DNA from: Pseudomonadota bacterium
GTDB lineage: Bacteria > Pseudomonadota > Alphaproteobacteria > Acetobacterales > Acetobacteraceae
Direction: 5' to 3'
Length of the DNA stretch: 64,000 nucleotides
Assembly: GCA_021815825.1 (NCBI GenBank)
Contig: JAKAZO010000003.1
Coordinates: 23,587-87,586 of the forward strand
Shown: positions 27,563 to 36,558 of the stretch, piece by piece
Position numbering within the stretch: position 1 is the first letter of the stretch
Layout: every line of letters starts with the position of its first letter
Program-made: the position numbers and the translations under genes
Notes under the pieces: generated by a model
The model's input: only the letters and a program-made list of their open reading frames with translations
The model's database searches: none
Told to the model about the DNA's origin: nothing

Positions 27563-28784
27563 CCAACGCGCAGTGACCCTCGGCCAGCGGGCGAAACGCC
27601 TGCTCGGCCGGGATCGTCGACACCAGCTTGAACATGTCCCATTCCCCATGCGATTCGGCCGGCGTCTTGGTCTGCATGAGGTAGACCGGGTGCATGGTAC
27701 GGCCGTCGGCGCGAATCACACCCTTGCCGAACAGCGGGTCCTCGGTCGGGATCACCTTCATCTCCGCCACCACGGCGCGGCCGTCCTCGGCAGCACCGAG
27801 CTGCTTAACCGCCTTCAGATAGTGCAGTACGCCGGCATAGACCCCCGCCTGCATGTCGTTGGGCATGATGTGGCGGGGATGGCGCGCGGCAAAGCGCTTC
27901 GCAAACGCGCGCGAGCCCTCGTCATGATCCCAGTAGAACGGCATCACCGCCAGCACGCCTTGAGCGTTCGCCAGGCCGATCGGCTTGATCACATTGATAT
28001 TGACGATCGGACCAGCAAACTGCATGCGCCCCGCCAGCCCGAATTCGCGCGCCTGCTTCAGCGCCGTCACGGTATCGTCGCCGGCGTTCGCCAGCCCCAG
28101 CACATCCGCCCCCGACGCCTGCGCCTCGACCAGGTAGGTCGAGAAGTCCGTGGTGCCAAGCGGATGGCGCACCGAGCCAACGACGGTGCCGCCTGCCGCT
28201 CGCACCGCCTCGGCCGTGCTGCTCTCCAGAGCGGTGCCGAAGGCGTAGTCGGCAACGAAGAAGAACCATCTCTTGCCGCCATGGGCGACGACCGCGCGGC
28301 CGAGCGCGTGACCAGCCTCCCAGGTATCGTAGGTCCAATGGACCGTGTTGGGCGAGCATTTCTCCCCGGTGAGCGCCGCGGTGCCAGCGCCTGAACCGAT
28401 GAAGACCTTGTTTTTCTGGCGCACCAGATCAGCCACCGCCAGAGCGATCGAGGAGTTCGGCACATCGGCGACGACATCGACGCCATCCTGATCGAACCAG
28501 GCCCGCGCGATGGCCAGCCCGATATCCGGCTTGTTCTGGTGATCGCCGAAGACCACCTGCGCATTCACGCCATTCACCGGCCCGAAATCCTCGACCGCCA
28601 TCTGCGCCGCAATCACAGAGCCCTGGCCCTGATAGTCGGCATAGACACCGGACAGATCATTCAGCACACCGATCTTGATCGGCTTCGTCTGAGCCATGCC
28701 GGCCGTGACGCCCGTCCAGCCAAGCATCAGCGCATAAGCCGCCAAAGCGACCCCAGTGCGCCGCCGCAATCCCATCCGTTTCAT
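27552..28784 (-). CDS. Branched-chain-type (type I) ABC transporter substrate-binding protein
   Basis: A 410-aa exported protein with a signal peptide (GVALAAYALMLGWTGVTAGM ending AQ), then IKIGVLNDLSGVYADYQGQG, HQNKPDIGLAIARAWFDQDG and RWFFFVADYAFG. A GGAGGGGG ribosome-binding site lies before the start at 28784. It is divergent from a MarR regulator gene (117 bp between starts) that borders an aromatic-CoA operon. By analogy with CouP, the p-coumarate binding protein of Rhodopseudomonas, it may bind an aromatic acid; this is inference from context. No cognate permease is present. Confidence 0.88.
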   Translation of the reverse strand: MKRMGLRRRTGVALAAYALMLGWTGVTAGMAQTKPIKIGVLNDLSGVYADYQGQGSVIAAQMAVEDFGPVNGVNAQVVFGDHQNKPDIGLAIARAWFDQDGVDVVADVPNSSIALAVADLVRQKNKVFIGSGAGTAALTGEKCSPNTVHWTYDTWEAGHALGRAVVAHGGKRWFFFVADYAFGTALESSTAEAVRAAGGTVVGSVRHPLGTTDFSTYLVEAQASGADVLGLANAGDDTVTALKQAREFGLAGRMQFAGPIVNINVIKPIGLANAQGVLAVMPFYWDHDEGSRAFAKRFAARHPRHIMPNDMQAGVYAGVLHYLKAVKQLGAAEDGRAVVAEMKVIPTEDPLFGKGVIRADGRTMHPVYLMQTKTPAESHGEWDMFKLVSTIPAEQAFRPLAEGHCALVKP

Positions 28785-28901
28785 CGCGCCCCCTCCATTG
28801 TTGTCGTTCCATCCTCGCAGCACGCTCCCGCGCCGCGCTTGCGCCATGGCCGACCTCACCTCTACAGTTGCGGCCGCCATGAACCCTTCATCCCACCGGC
28901 G

Positions 28902-29375
28902 ATGAGCGACGTGTCGGCTCCGCCCTGCACGGCGAGTGACGGTGGCGCGATCGACATCGGACCGCTGCCTCAGCTCGTCGGCTATGCGCTGCGCCGTGCG
29001 CAGCTTGCCGTCTTCCAGGACTTCTACGCCACCTTCGCCGAATTCGATATCCGGCCGACGCAGTTCTCGGTGCTCATCGTGCTGCGCCACAATCCGGGAC
29101 GACGCCAATCGCAGATCGCCGATGCTCTCGGCATCAAGCGCGCCAATTTCGTTGCCTTGTTCGATAGCCTGAGAACGCGCGGTCTCGCCGAGCGGCGCCC
29201 GGCACCGGACGACCGGCGGGCGCACGCGCTCTACCTGACCGATGCTGGCGCGGCATTGCTCGACGATCTCGCCGCGCCGCTGGCGCGTCACGAGGGCCGT
29301 TTCATCGCCCGGGTGGGCGAGGCCGATATGCATCGTCTCCTCACCCTGCTGCATCGCATCACCGCCGCCGATTGA
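28902..29375 (+). CDS. MarR family transcriptional regulator
   Basis: A 157-aa winged-helix dimeric regulator. The DNA-binding part is GRRQSQIADALGIKRANFVALF followed by the wing ERRPAPDDRRAHALYLTDAG. It is divergent from the binding protein gene and convergent with the aromatic-CoA operon (16-bp overlap with the thioesterase gene). This matches FerR/CouR-type repressors, which are released from DNA by hydroxycinnamoyl-CoA thioesters. The ribosome-binding site is weak. The operator is probably in 28785-28901. Confidence 0.88.
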   Translation: MSDVSAPPCTASDGGAIDIGPLPQLVGYALRRAQLAVFQDFYATFAEFDIRPTQFSVLIVLRHNPGRRQSQIADALGIKRANFVALFDSLRTRGLAERRPAPDDRRAHALYLTDAGAALLDDLAAPLARHEGRFIARVGEADMHRLLTLLHRITAAD

Positions 29376-29823
29376 GCGCGCGCGGGACATCGACACCGAA
29401 ACGCTCCATCAATTCCTCGGGAATCGGCACCGGCTTGATCGCCGTCGCATGGGACGCCGCGCGGGCGACCCAGACCCGTGTTTCCGTGCACTCGACGCAG
29501 AGCGCGTGGTCCTTGAGCAGCCGATGCTCGACATCGAAGCTCGTTCGTCCAAAGCGGGTGACGCGGCTCTCGATCGTAACCTCGTCGCCATAGGCACAGG
29601 GCACCAGGAAGCGCGCCCGCGTATCGACCATCGGAAAGCCGACGACGCCGTAATGCTCGAGCAGCTCGGGCTTCTTCATCCCGGACGCACGTGCGAAAAG
29701 TGCCGCCGTGGATGCATCGAAATAGGCGAAGAAACGTGGATAGAACACGATCCCTGCGGGATCGCAATCTCCCCACTCGACGCTGACGTGGCGTACATGG
29801 ACGAGCATCGGCTGAACCTTCAT
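29359..29823 (-). CDS. Hotdog-fold acyl-CoA thioesterase (4-hydroxybenzoyl-CoA thioesterase type)
   Basis: A 154-aa cytoplasmic thioesterase. The active-site strand and loop read VEWGDCDPAGIVFYPRFFAY, with the Asp of GDCDPAGIV as the catalytic residue of the Pseudomonas 4-HBA-CoA thioesterase class. It hydrolyses aromatic or short acyl-CoA esters. Its ATG overlaps the thiolase stop codon (ATGA), so it is the last gene of the operon 33737 to 29359. In this setting it could release hydroxybenzoate-type products from CoA. Confidence 0.9.
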   Translation of the reverse strand: MKVQPMLVHVRHVSVEWGDCDPAGIVFYPRFFAYFDASTAALFARASGMKKPELLEHYGVVGFPMVDTRARFLVPCAYGDEVTIESRVTRFGRTSFDVEHRLLKDHALCVECTETRVWVARAASHATAIKPVPIPEELMERFGVDVPRALNRRR

Positions 29824-31076
29824 CGCGGGAACTCCGGATTTTCCACCAGCAACGCGATCCCCTGACCGCCCCCGATGCAGGCCGAGGCGATGCCCCGCCG
29901 AAGCCCCGCACGGCGCAGTTCGCGCGCCAGCGTCACCGCCAGGCGCACCCCCGTAGCGCCGAGCGGATGGCCGATCGCGATGGCGCCGCCATTGACGTTG
30001 AGCCGCGCCTCGTCGAGGCCAAGCTCACGGACGCAGGCAAGGACCTGGGCACCGAACGCCTCATTGATCTCGATCCGATCAATGTCGCCGAGCCCGAGCC
30101 CGGTGCGCGCGAGGAGCGCGCGGATGGCCGGCGCCGGTCCGATGCCCATGATCTCCGGGGCACAGCCGACGGCGACGCCGGCAACGAGCCGGGCAAGGGC
30201 CGGGCCGGAATGCCGGCGCAGAAACGCGCCGGAGCACACCAGCGCCGCAGCGGCACCATCCACCACGGCGGACGAATTGCCGCCCGTCTGTACGCCACCG
30301 AATGCAGGGCGGATGCGCGCCAGCGCCTCGACCGACGAGGGCCTGACATGCGTGTCCTCGGCCATCGGCGCCGTCCCGCGCGGCAGCGCGATGCCGCGTG
30401 GGCGCAACCCATCCACGGCAAACACTTCGTCGCCAACGGCGATGATCTCGGCCTCGAAGAAGCCTGCCTCGCGCGCGGCGAGCGCGCGCTGGAAGCTGCG
30501 CGCGGCATAGGCATCGACGTCCTCGCGGCGAATATCGTAGCGCCGGGCCAGGTTCTCCGCGGTGCCACCCATTGTGACATCGGCGGCGGGGTCGTGCAGC
30601 GCTTCCCAGAGGAAGTCCTTGAACTCGACCTGGCCCATGCGAAACCCGCCGCGATGGGTGTAGGCCGCCACCGGATTGCGGCTCATCGATTCGGTCCCGA
30701 CGCAGAGCGCCAGATCGACATCGCGCTGAACGGTCTGATCCGCGCCCTGCATGATCGCCTCGATGCCAGTGCCGCACACGCGCTGCACCATCATCGCCGG
30801 CACCGCCTGCGGCACGCCGGCATAGAGCCCGACATGGCGCGGCAGCATGTAGGCATCGAAGCTGGCTTGCGCCATGTTGCCGGTGATGACGCTGCCGACC
30901 GCGTCGGCCGGCGCGCGCGCCCGCGCCAGCACCGCGCGCGCCGCCTTGATGGCGAGATCGGTCGGCGAGACCAGGGCGAAGGCTCCGTTATAGTCGACGA
31001 ACGGCGTGCGCACGCCGTCGAGCAGCCACGCGTCCTCCCAGCGGGCGGCGACACCTTGCGCCGATGCATCGTTCAT
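29820..31076 (-). CDS. Thiolase (acetyl-CoA acyltransferase family)
   Basis: A 418-aa thiolase. The acyl-accepting Cys is in QRVCGTGIEAI, the catalytic His in NGGAIAIGHPLGATG and the second Cys in SACIGGGQGIAL. In hydroxycinnamate catabolism a beta-ketothiolase cleaves the 3-keto-acyl-CoA intermediate of the beta-oxidative route. It overlaps the ligase gene by 4 bp (ATGA). Confidence 0.92.
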   Translation of the reverse strand: MNDASAQGVAARWEDAWLLDGVRTPFVDYNGAFALVSPTDLAIKAARAVLARARAPADAVGSVITGNMAQASFDAYMLPRHVGLYAGVPQAVPAMMVQRVCGTGIEAIMQGADQTVQRDVDLALCVGTESMSRNPVAAYTHRGGFRMGQVEFKDFLWEALHDPAADVTMGGTAENLARRYDIRREDVDAYAARSFQRALAAREAGFFEAEIIAVGDEVFAVDGLRPRGIALPRGTAPMAEDTHVRPSSVEALARIRPAFGGVQTGGNSSAVVDGAAAALVCSGAFLRRHSGPALARLVAGVAVGCAPEIMGIGPAPAIRALLARTGLGLGDIDRIEINEAFGAQVLACVRELGLDEARLNVNGGAIAIGHPLGATGVRLAVTLARELRRAGLRRGIASACIGGGQGIALLVENPEFPR

Positions 31077-32926
31077 TGATGGCCCTCCACGATGATGACG
31101 TCCGCGGATGGCGGATCGGCATAGAGGGCGGCGACGTCCGCCGCCCGGTGATCCAGCATGGCGCGCTGATTGAGCGAGCCCTTGTCGGTGATCTCGCCGC
31201 GATCGAGCGACGGCGGCGTGGTCAGCAACAGTGCGCGCCGGACGCGGTTCGAGCTGCCGGTCGCGCGCCCGGCCTGTTCGGCGAGCGCGTCGGCAATGCG
31301 CGCCCGCACGCGGTGGTCGGCGAGGATTTCCGAATCCGGGGCGCTCGCGTCACGATCGGCCACCAGGGCGCGGCACGCGGCGACGTCGGGGAGTGCCAGA
31401 ATCGCGACGTAATCGCGGTTCTCGCCAGCGACAACGACGTCGCGTACCAGCGGCGTGAGTGCCGTGATCAGCGCCGCGCGCAGCGGGCCGACACTCACCC
31501 ATGTGCCGGTGGAGAGCTTGAAATCCTCCGATATCCGCCCTTCGAAGCGGAAGCCCTTGAACGGCGCGGTCTCGTCCACGAAGGCCAGCGCATCGCCGAA
31601 CTTGTAGAAGCCGAGCTCGTCGAAGGCCGCGCGCGTGCGCGCCTCGTCGCGCCAGTAGCCCGGGGTGATGTTCGGTCCACGGACGCGCCCCTCGAGCTTG
31701 CCCTGCACCGGCGCCAGCCGCAGTTCGACACCCGGGACCGGTAGCCCGACCATGCCGGAGGCCGCGTAGTCCTTGCTGCAGGCGAGTGCGAAGGGCGCCG
31801 TCTCGGTCGAGCCGAGCCCGGTGAGCATGACGATGCGCTCGCCGCAGGTTTGTACCGCCAGCGCGTCGAGCGAATCCCACACGGGCTGGGCCAGACCGGC
31901 ACCCGCGTAGAACATCATTCTGAGCCGGCTGAAGAAGGTCTCGCGCAGCGCCCGTTCGCGCCTGAGGTACGGCACCAGCTCCTCATAACCCTTGGGCACG
32001 TTGAAATAGACCGTCGGGGCGATCTCGCGCAGGTTGCGCACCGTCGCCTCGATCGCGCCCGGCATCGGGCGTCCGTCGTCGATGTAGAGCGTGCCGCCAT
32101 TGTTGAGCACCAGGCCGACATTGTGGTTGCCGCCGAACGTGTGGTTCCAGGGCAGCCAGTCGACGATCACCGGCGGCTCGGCGACGAGGACGGGATAGGT
32201 CTCCACCAGCATCTGCTGGTTGCTGCAGAGCATGCGCTGCGTGTTGATGACGCCCTTCGGCAGCGCGGTCGAGCCCGAGGTGAAGAGGAATTTGGCGATC
32301 GTGTCTGGCCCCACCTTCGCCGCGGCAGCCGCGACGGCGCCGCTCGCGGTGCGGGCGAGGAGATCGGCGAAGGCGGTCATGCCCGGACGCGGATGCGCCG
32401 CGACGATCTCGCACCCCTCCGGCGCCGTGGCTGCGATCGCGGCGGCGAACGCGGCACCATCATCGGCGAAAATCAGGCCCGGGGTGAGCACGCCCATGAT
32501 GTGGCGCAGCCGCGCATAGTCGGTCGCCACCAGGGAGTAGGCCGGCGAGATCGGCGCATAGGGCACGCCCACATGCATCGCGGCCAGCCCGAGCAGCGCA
32601 TGAGCGATGGAGTTTCCCGAGAGGATGGCGATCGGCCGCTCCACCGACAGGTCACGATCGAGGATGGCCTGGCCGAGCGCGCGAACGGCCGCCAAGGTCT
32701 CTGCATAGGTGTAGATCTGCCACGCGCCGCTGGCCGCGCGTTCGGCGAGGAAGGCGCGCTCCGGCGTCACCCGCGCCCAATGTTCCAACCGTTCGGTGAG
32801 CCGGCGCGGGTAGTCGCCGAGTTGATCCACCGGCCGCACGAGCCAACCGCCGTCCTGCTGGCGTTCGCAACGGACTTGCCAGGTGCGCAGCGCGACGTCC
32901 CGCGTCCGAATGGTCGTGTTTGGCAT
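31073..32926 (-). CDS. Feruloyl-CoA synthetase-like acyl-CoA ligase
   Basis: A 617-aa ANL-superfamily ligase that activates a carboxylic acid with ATP and CoA. P-loop FLFTSGSTALPKGV, then VDWLPWNHTFGGNHNVG, A5-like TGLGSTETAPF, and FEGRISEDFKLSTGTWVSVG near the C-terminal hinge. Its length and motif spacing match the feruloyl-CoA synthase subfamily rather than fatty acid ligases. Neighbours (hydratase, thiolase, thioesterase, MarR) fit activation of a hydroxycinnamate or similar phenylpropanoid. Exact substrate unproven. Confidence 0.86.
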   Translation of the reverse strand: MPNTTIRTRDVALRTWQVRCERQQDGGWLVRPVDQLGDYPRRLTERLEHWARVTPERAFLAERAASGAWQIYTYAETLAAVRALGQAILDRDLSVERPIAILSGNSIAHALLGLAAMHVGVPYAPISPAYSLVATDYARLRHIMGVLTPGLIFADDGAAFAAAIAATAPEGCEIVAAHPRPGMTAFADLLARTASGAVAAAAAKVGPDTIAKFLFTSGSTALPKGVINTQRMLCSNQQMLVETYPVLVAEPPVIVDWLPWNHTFGGNHNVGLVLNNGGTLYIDDGRPMPGAIEATVRNLREIAPTVYFNVPKGYEELVPYLRRERALRETFFSRLRMMFYAGAGLAQPVWDSLDALAVQTCGERIVMLTGLGSTETAPFALACSKDYAASGMVGLPVPGVELRLAPVQGKLEGRVRGPNITPGYWRDEARTRAAFDELGFYKFGDALAFVDETAPFKGFRFEGRISEDFKLSTGTWVSVGPLRAALITALTPLVRDVVVAGENRDYVAILALPDVAACRALVADRDASAPDSEILADHRVRARIADALAEQAGRATGSSNRVRRALLLTTPPSLDRGEITDKGSLNQRAMLDHRAADVAALYADPPSADVIIVEGHQ

Positions 32927-32951
32927 TTTCCTGGAGCCTCCCGACCGCCGA

Positions 32952-33737
32952 TCAGGCGCGATGGACGACCTTGCCGGCGCGCTTGTCGAGGAAGGCGCGC
33001 AGCCGGTCTTTCGCCTCGGGCGCAGACTGCGCCACCGCCGACATCAGCGCCTCGAGCAGCAGGCCGGTGGCCGGGTCCGCATCGGCGATGCGCGGCAGCG
33101 CTTCGATCAGAGCGAAATTGGTCAGCGGCGCATTCTCCGCGACGCGGCGGGCCAGTTCCATGCCTTTCGCCAGCCCCGCGCCAGGCTCGGCAAGATACTG
33201 CGAGAAGCCGAGCGACACGCCCTCCTCGGCGCCGTAGGTGCGCCCGGTGAGCATCATGTCCATCATCCGCGCCACGCCGATCAGACGTGGCAGCCGCACC
33301 GAGCCGCCGCCGCCGACAAAGATGCCGCGCGATCCTTCCGGCAGCGCGTAGAAGGCGCCGCGCTCGGCCACGCGCAGATGCGCGCTGGCCGCCAGTTCCA
33401 ACCCGCCGCCGACGACCGCGCCGTGCAACACGGCGATCACCGGCACGCCGCAATGCTCGATGCGCTCGAAGGCGCGATGCCAGCGCCGCGAATGTGCGAG
33501 GCCGGCGGCCGCGTCGCGCTCCTCAAGGTCGGACAGGTCGAGCCCGGCGGAAAAATGGTCGCCCTCGCCATGCAGCACCACGGCCCGGGCCGACGGCGGC
33601 AGGTCGGTGAAGATGCGCTCCAGGCCGGCGATGCTCGCGCTGTCGAGCGCGTTGCGCTTGTCCGGCCGCGCCAGCCGGACCACGGCAATGCCATCGTCGA
33701 TGGCGACCGCCAGCGGCTCGGGTCGACGTCCCAGCAT
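32952..33737 (-). CDS. Enoyl-CoA hydratase/isomerase (crotonase) family protein
   Basis: A 261-aa crotonase. RPDKRNALDSASIAGL, HFSAGLDLSDL (oxyanion hole) and AVVGGGLELAASAHLRVAE are present. The Glu expected in the PEGSRGIFVGGGGSVRLPRL segment is there. It is the first gene of the aromatic-CoA operon, 25 bp before the ligase gene; GGGGGAG precedes the start at 33737. It may hydrate the side chain of the aromatic acyl-CoA. Whether it is also a lyase that yields an aldehyde (Ech/FerB activity) is not decided by sequence; no vanillin dehydrogenase gene is nearby. Confidence 0.9.
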   Translation of the reverse strand: MLGRRPEPLAVAIDDGIAVVRLARPDKRNALDSASIAGLERIFTDLPPSARAVVLHGEGDHFSAGLDLSDLEERDAAAGLAHSRRWHRAFERIEHCGVPVIAVLHGAVVGGGLELAASAHLRVAERGAFYALPEGSRGIFVGGGGSVRLPRLIGVARMMDMMLTGRTYGAEEGVSLGFSQYLAEPGAGLAKGMELARRVAENAPLTNFALIEALPRIADADPATGLLLEALMSAVAQSAPEAKDRLRAFLDKRAGKVVHRA

Positions 33738-33876
33738 GGCATTCTCCCCCGGTGCGGCGTGCACACCTTCCAATTTGATTATTTGATATAACTATATGCC
33801 GCCCGGGTCAACCGGATGCTCTGCATGATTCCCATCGGGCCGGTAACGGCATACGATTGCCGCCACGGGAGGGCGA

Positions 33877-34446
33877 ATGCTCGGGGAGATCGTCGCAGGC
33901 AGCGGGCTGGGAGCGCTGGTGGGCATGCTGCTCGGCCTCTCGGTTTCGCACGTCGTGGGCAGCGTCATCGGCGCGCTGGCCGCTCTGCTTGGCGCCTTTC
34001 TAGGGCTGCGCGGCGATGGCCCGGCGGGGCGAACCTGGCGCGTCGCCGCGTTCGGCTTCGCCTGCCTGCTCGCCGTGCTGGCCGGCCTCTCGGTGCGCGC
34101 CTATGCGCTGCTGGCACCCAGCGTGCAGGACGATGTCGCCGCCTGGACCCGCGCTGGCTATCCCGCCGATGAAGCGCGCGCTTATGTCGCGCTGGCGCGG
34201 CTTGGGGTGAAACCGGCGCAGCGCGACGTAATCGCCACCCCGGCGCCGAGTGCGACGTCGGATGCGTTGTTCGCCGGGCCGACGGCCGGGCTGTGCGCGC
34301 GGCTGGCGAGCATGCCGGCGCCCGTGAAGCTGCGCCTGTTGCGCGGCGCGGGACTGCCCTACGCGGCGATCGCGGCGACCGCCGAGGCGGCCGCGGATCC
34401 TGCCAAGGCGCTCGCGGGCGGCATGGAGGCACTGTGCGGCGGTTGA
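33877..34446 (+). CDS. Membrane protein of unknown function
   Basis: A 189-aa protein, not recognised. It has two or three N-terminal hydrophobic segments (a Gly-rich one at about 5-45 and another at about 57-75) and a soluble C-terminal part of about 110 residues that contains two Cys (GLCARL and EALCGG). GGGAGG precedes the ATG. Its stop codon overlaps the start of the following trypsin-like protease (TGATG), so the two are probably produced together and may interact at the membrane. Confidence 0.75.
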   Translation: MLGEIVAGSGLGALVGMLLGLSVSHVVGSVIGALAALLGAFLGLRGDGPAGRTWRVAAFGFACLLAVLAGLSVRAYALLAPSVQDDVAAWTRAGYPADEARAYVALARLGVKPAQRDVIATPAPSATSDALFAGPTAGLCARLASMPAPVKLRLLRGAGLPYAAIAATAEAAADPAKALAGGMEALCGG

Positions 34447-36470
34447 TGACCATGATGGCGCTGCTGGCCTGGGGCCTCACCGCGCCTGCCGCAGCGGAGG
34501 GGCCCGATGTCACCGTGCTCAACCGCATCGCGCCCTCCGTGGTGCGGATCGTGGCCGAGGGATGCGCCGGTTCGGAGCCGGCCCGGACCGGATCGGGCTT
34601 CGTCTGGGGCAGCTTGCGCCAGGTCGTCACCGATCTGCACGTCGTCATCGGCTGCCGCACCATACGGGTCGGCTATCAGGGCATTGACGAGCTGTCGGCG
34701 CGAATCGCCAACGTCTACGTCAAGGCGGACCTCGTCCTGCTCGACGTGGACCGGCCTCCCGCCGCGGTCGGCGGGCTCGATCTCGCCGGCGACGTGCCGT
34801 CGGTCGGCGCCACGGTGGATGCGTTCGGCTATCCGCTCGGCCTGCCGGAACGCGACACCAAGGAACTGCACATCTCCTACGCCACCGCCGGCTCGCCGGA
34901 GTTGCGCCAGGGCCTGCCGGCAGAGGTGCTGACGGCGCTGCAGAACCAGGGGTTTCCCGCTCTCGACATCGATGTCCTGCATCTCGACGGCAATCTGCTG
35001 CCGGGCCATTCCGGCGCACCACTGATCGATGACGCCGGGCACGTCGTCGGCGTCGGCTCGGGCGGGCTGGCGCGCGGCACGGTCGGCATCGGTTGGGCGG
35101 TGCGGGCGCAGTATGTCAGCCAGTTGCCAGATCACCACGATCCTCTGCCGACCGGCACCCAGGAGGCGGCCGCGAGCTTCGCCTACGCCGTACCAGCCGC
35201 GGCGGCCGATACGGTGCGGTGCGGCGGGCTCACCCTGGTGCGGACCAGGACGGTCGATCTGGCGGAGCTCGCCTCCGGTTCCGACGACCCGGACCGGCTC
35301 GAACCGCTCGCCCGCGCGCTCACCGCCAGCAGCGTCTCGGCGCTGAGGGCCATCCGCTACGCGATCTGGACCGAAACGACGTCGGGCGCCGCGATCGCGG
35401 TTCCGGCCGGTCTCGCCATCGCGCCGATGACGGAGGGATGCGGCGTGCAGCTGCCGCCGCCGAACCTCCGTCTGGTGATCCGGATCAGCCCGCTGGCCGG
35501 GGCGGTTGCGAGCCTGCCATGGGACCTCGCCCGGAACCGTCTGCAATGGGAGTCCTTCCTGGCGATCGACCGCCAGATCGGGTCGGGGATCACCTATCGC
35601 GGCTACGGGCTGACCGATGGGCCCCATCTCGTCAACGGCGCCGAGGTGCTGCGCCGGATCGGCGAGGGCCACGGAAAGAACGGCGAGAACATCCGGATGT
35701 TCCGCGCTGACCTGGCCGGCCGCGGCGCCTATATCATGATCGCGGCGATCGACACCGCCGCTCAGCCGCCCGAGCGGATGGGCACCGAGGAGCGCGCAGC
35801 GTGGGCGTCTGCGCTGTTTGCGGTGCAGCTGAGTTCGTTCCCGCCGCTGCCGGGCGAGCCCGCGAATGGATCGAAGCCGTTTCCCCGCACCTTCGAGCTC
35901 ACAAGCTGCGGCGATCTGGGCCTGAGCCTGCTGCACTCCACGACGCTCGACGCGCTGGCGAAGGGGGAAACGGACGCCCCCGCGGCGCCGGACGGAGCCG
36001 ACGCGGCGGTGGGGCTGTGGGTGAACCCCGGCTGGGGCTTCGCCCTGCCTCTTCCAGCCGGCATGGCGCCGGCCGCGAGCGACACCGCCTGTGTCATGCG
36101 CTGGCGCGAGCACAGTCGGGTGCGCTTCGTCGTCCGCAGTGTCACGCGCTCAGCCGCCATGACGCGCGCGCGGCGCAGCGGCAACGACAAGGCGACATGG
36201 GCAGCCGCACTGGAGACCGAGCAGTCCGGGTTCGTCAGGCAGCTGGCAACGCTCGCGGACACCGCCTGGCGCGAGCCCGCCCCGGAGGTGCGGCTCCGCA
36301 GGCAGACATGGCAACTGACGTCGGCCAATGGCAGCCGAGCCATCGTGATCCGCATCCATGGCCTCGAGTACGCCCTCTTTTTCGCCGCCCTGTTGGAGCC
36401 CGATGCCTATCCCCGGGTGCGTAGGCTGGCGGACCAAACGATCGCCGCCACCGGCGGGGGATTGCCCTGA
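34446..36470 (+). CDS. Trypsin-like serine protease with a large unassigned C-terminal region
   Basis: A 674-aa exported protein. The short signal is MMALLAWGLTAPAAA. An S1C-like protease domain follows over about 190 residues: GSGFVWG, His in TDLHVVIG, Asp in KADLVLLDVD and Ser in GHSGAPLIDD, so the triad looks intact although GNSGGP is altered to GHSGAP. The remaining 440 or so residues match nothing I recognise; there is no PDZ domain. It is coupled to the membrane protein gene upstream (TGATG) and followed after 88 bp by a PDZ protease. The start at 34446 gives the signal peptide directly. Confidence 0.8.
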   Translation: MTMMALLAWGLTAPAAAEGPDVTVLNRIAPSVVRIVAEGCAGSEPARTGSGFVWGSLRQVVTDLHVVIGCRTIRVGYQGIDELSARIANVYVKADLVLLDVDRPPAAVGGLDLAGDVPSVGATVDAFGYPLGLPERDTKELHISYATAGSPELRQGLPAEVLTALQNQGFPALDIDVLHLDGNLLPGHSGAPLIDDAGHVVGVGSGGLARGTVGIGWAVRAQYVSQLPDHHDPLPTGTQEAAASFAYAVPAAAADTVRCGGLTLVRTRTVDLAELASGSDDPDRLEPLARALTASSVSALRAIRYAIWTETTSGAAIAVPAGLAIAPMTEGCGVQLPPPNLRLVIRISPLAGAVASLPWDLARNRLQWESFLAIDRQIGSGITYRGYGLTDGPHLVNGAEVLRRIGEGHGKNGENIRMFRADLAGRGAYIMIAAIDTAAQPPERMGTEERAAWASALFAVQLSSFPPLPGEPANGSKPFPRTFELTSCGDLGLSLLHSTTLDALAKGETDAPAAPDGADAAVGLWVNPGWGFALPLPAGMAPAASDTACVMRWREHSRVRFVVRSVTRSAAMTRARRSGNDKATWAAALETEQSGFVRQLATLADTAWREPAPEVRLRRQTWQLTSANGSRAIVIRIHGLEYALFFAALLEPDAYPRVRRLADQTIAATGGGLP

Positions 36471-36558
36471 TCCGACGGCCCCGGGGGCAAGGACTTTCGG
36501 TCCGCACGTCGCATGCACATCTGCAATCGTACTCACGCCACCGCCGCGAGGTTGAAGA

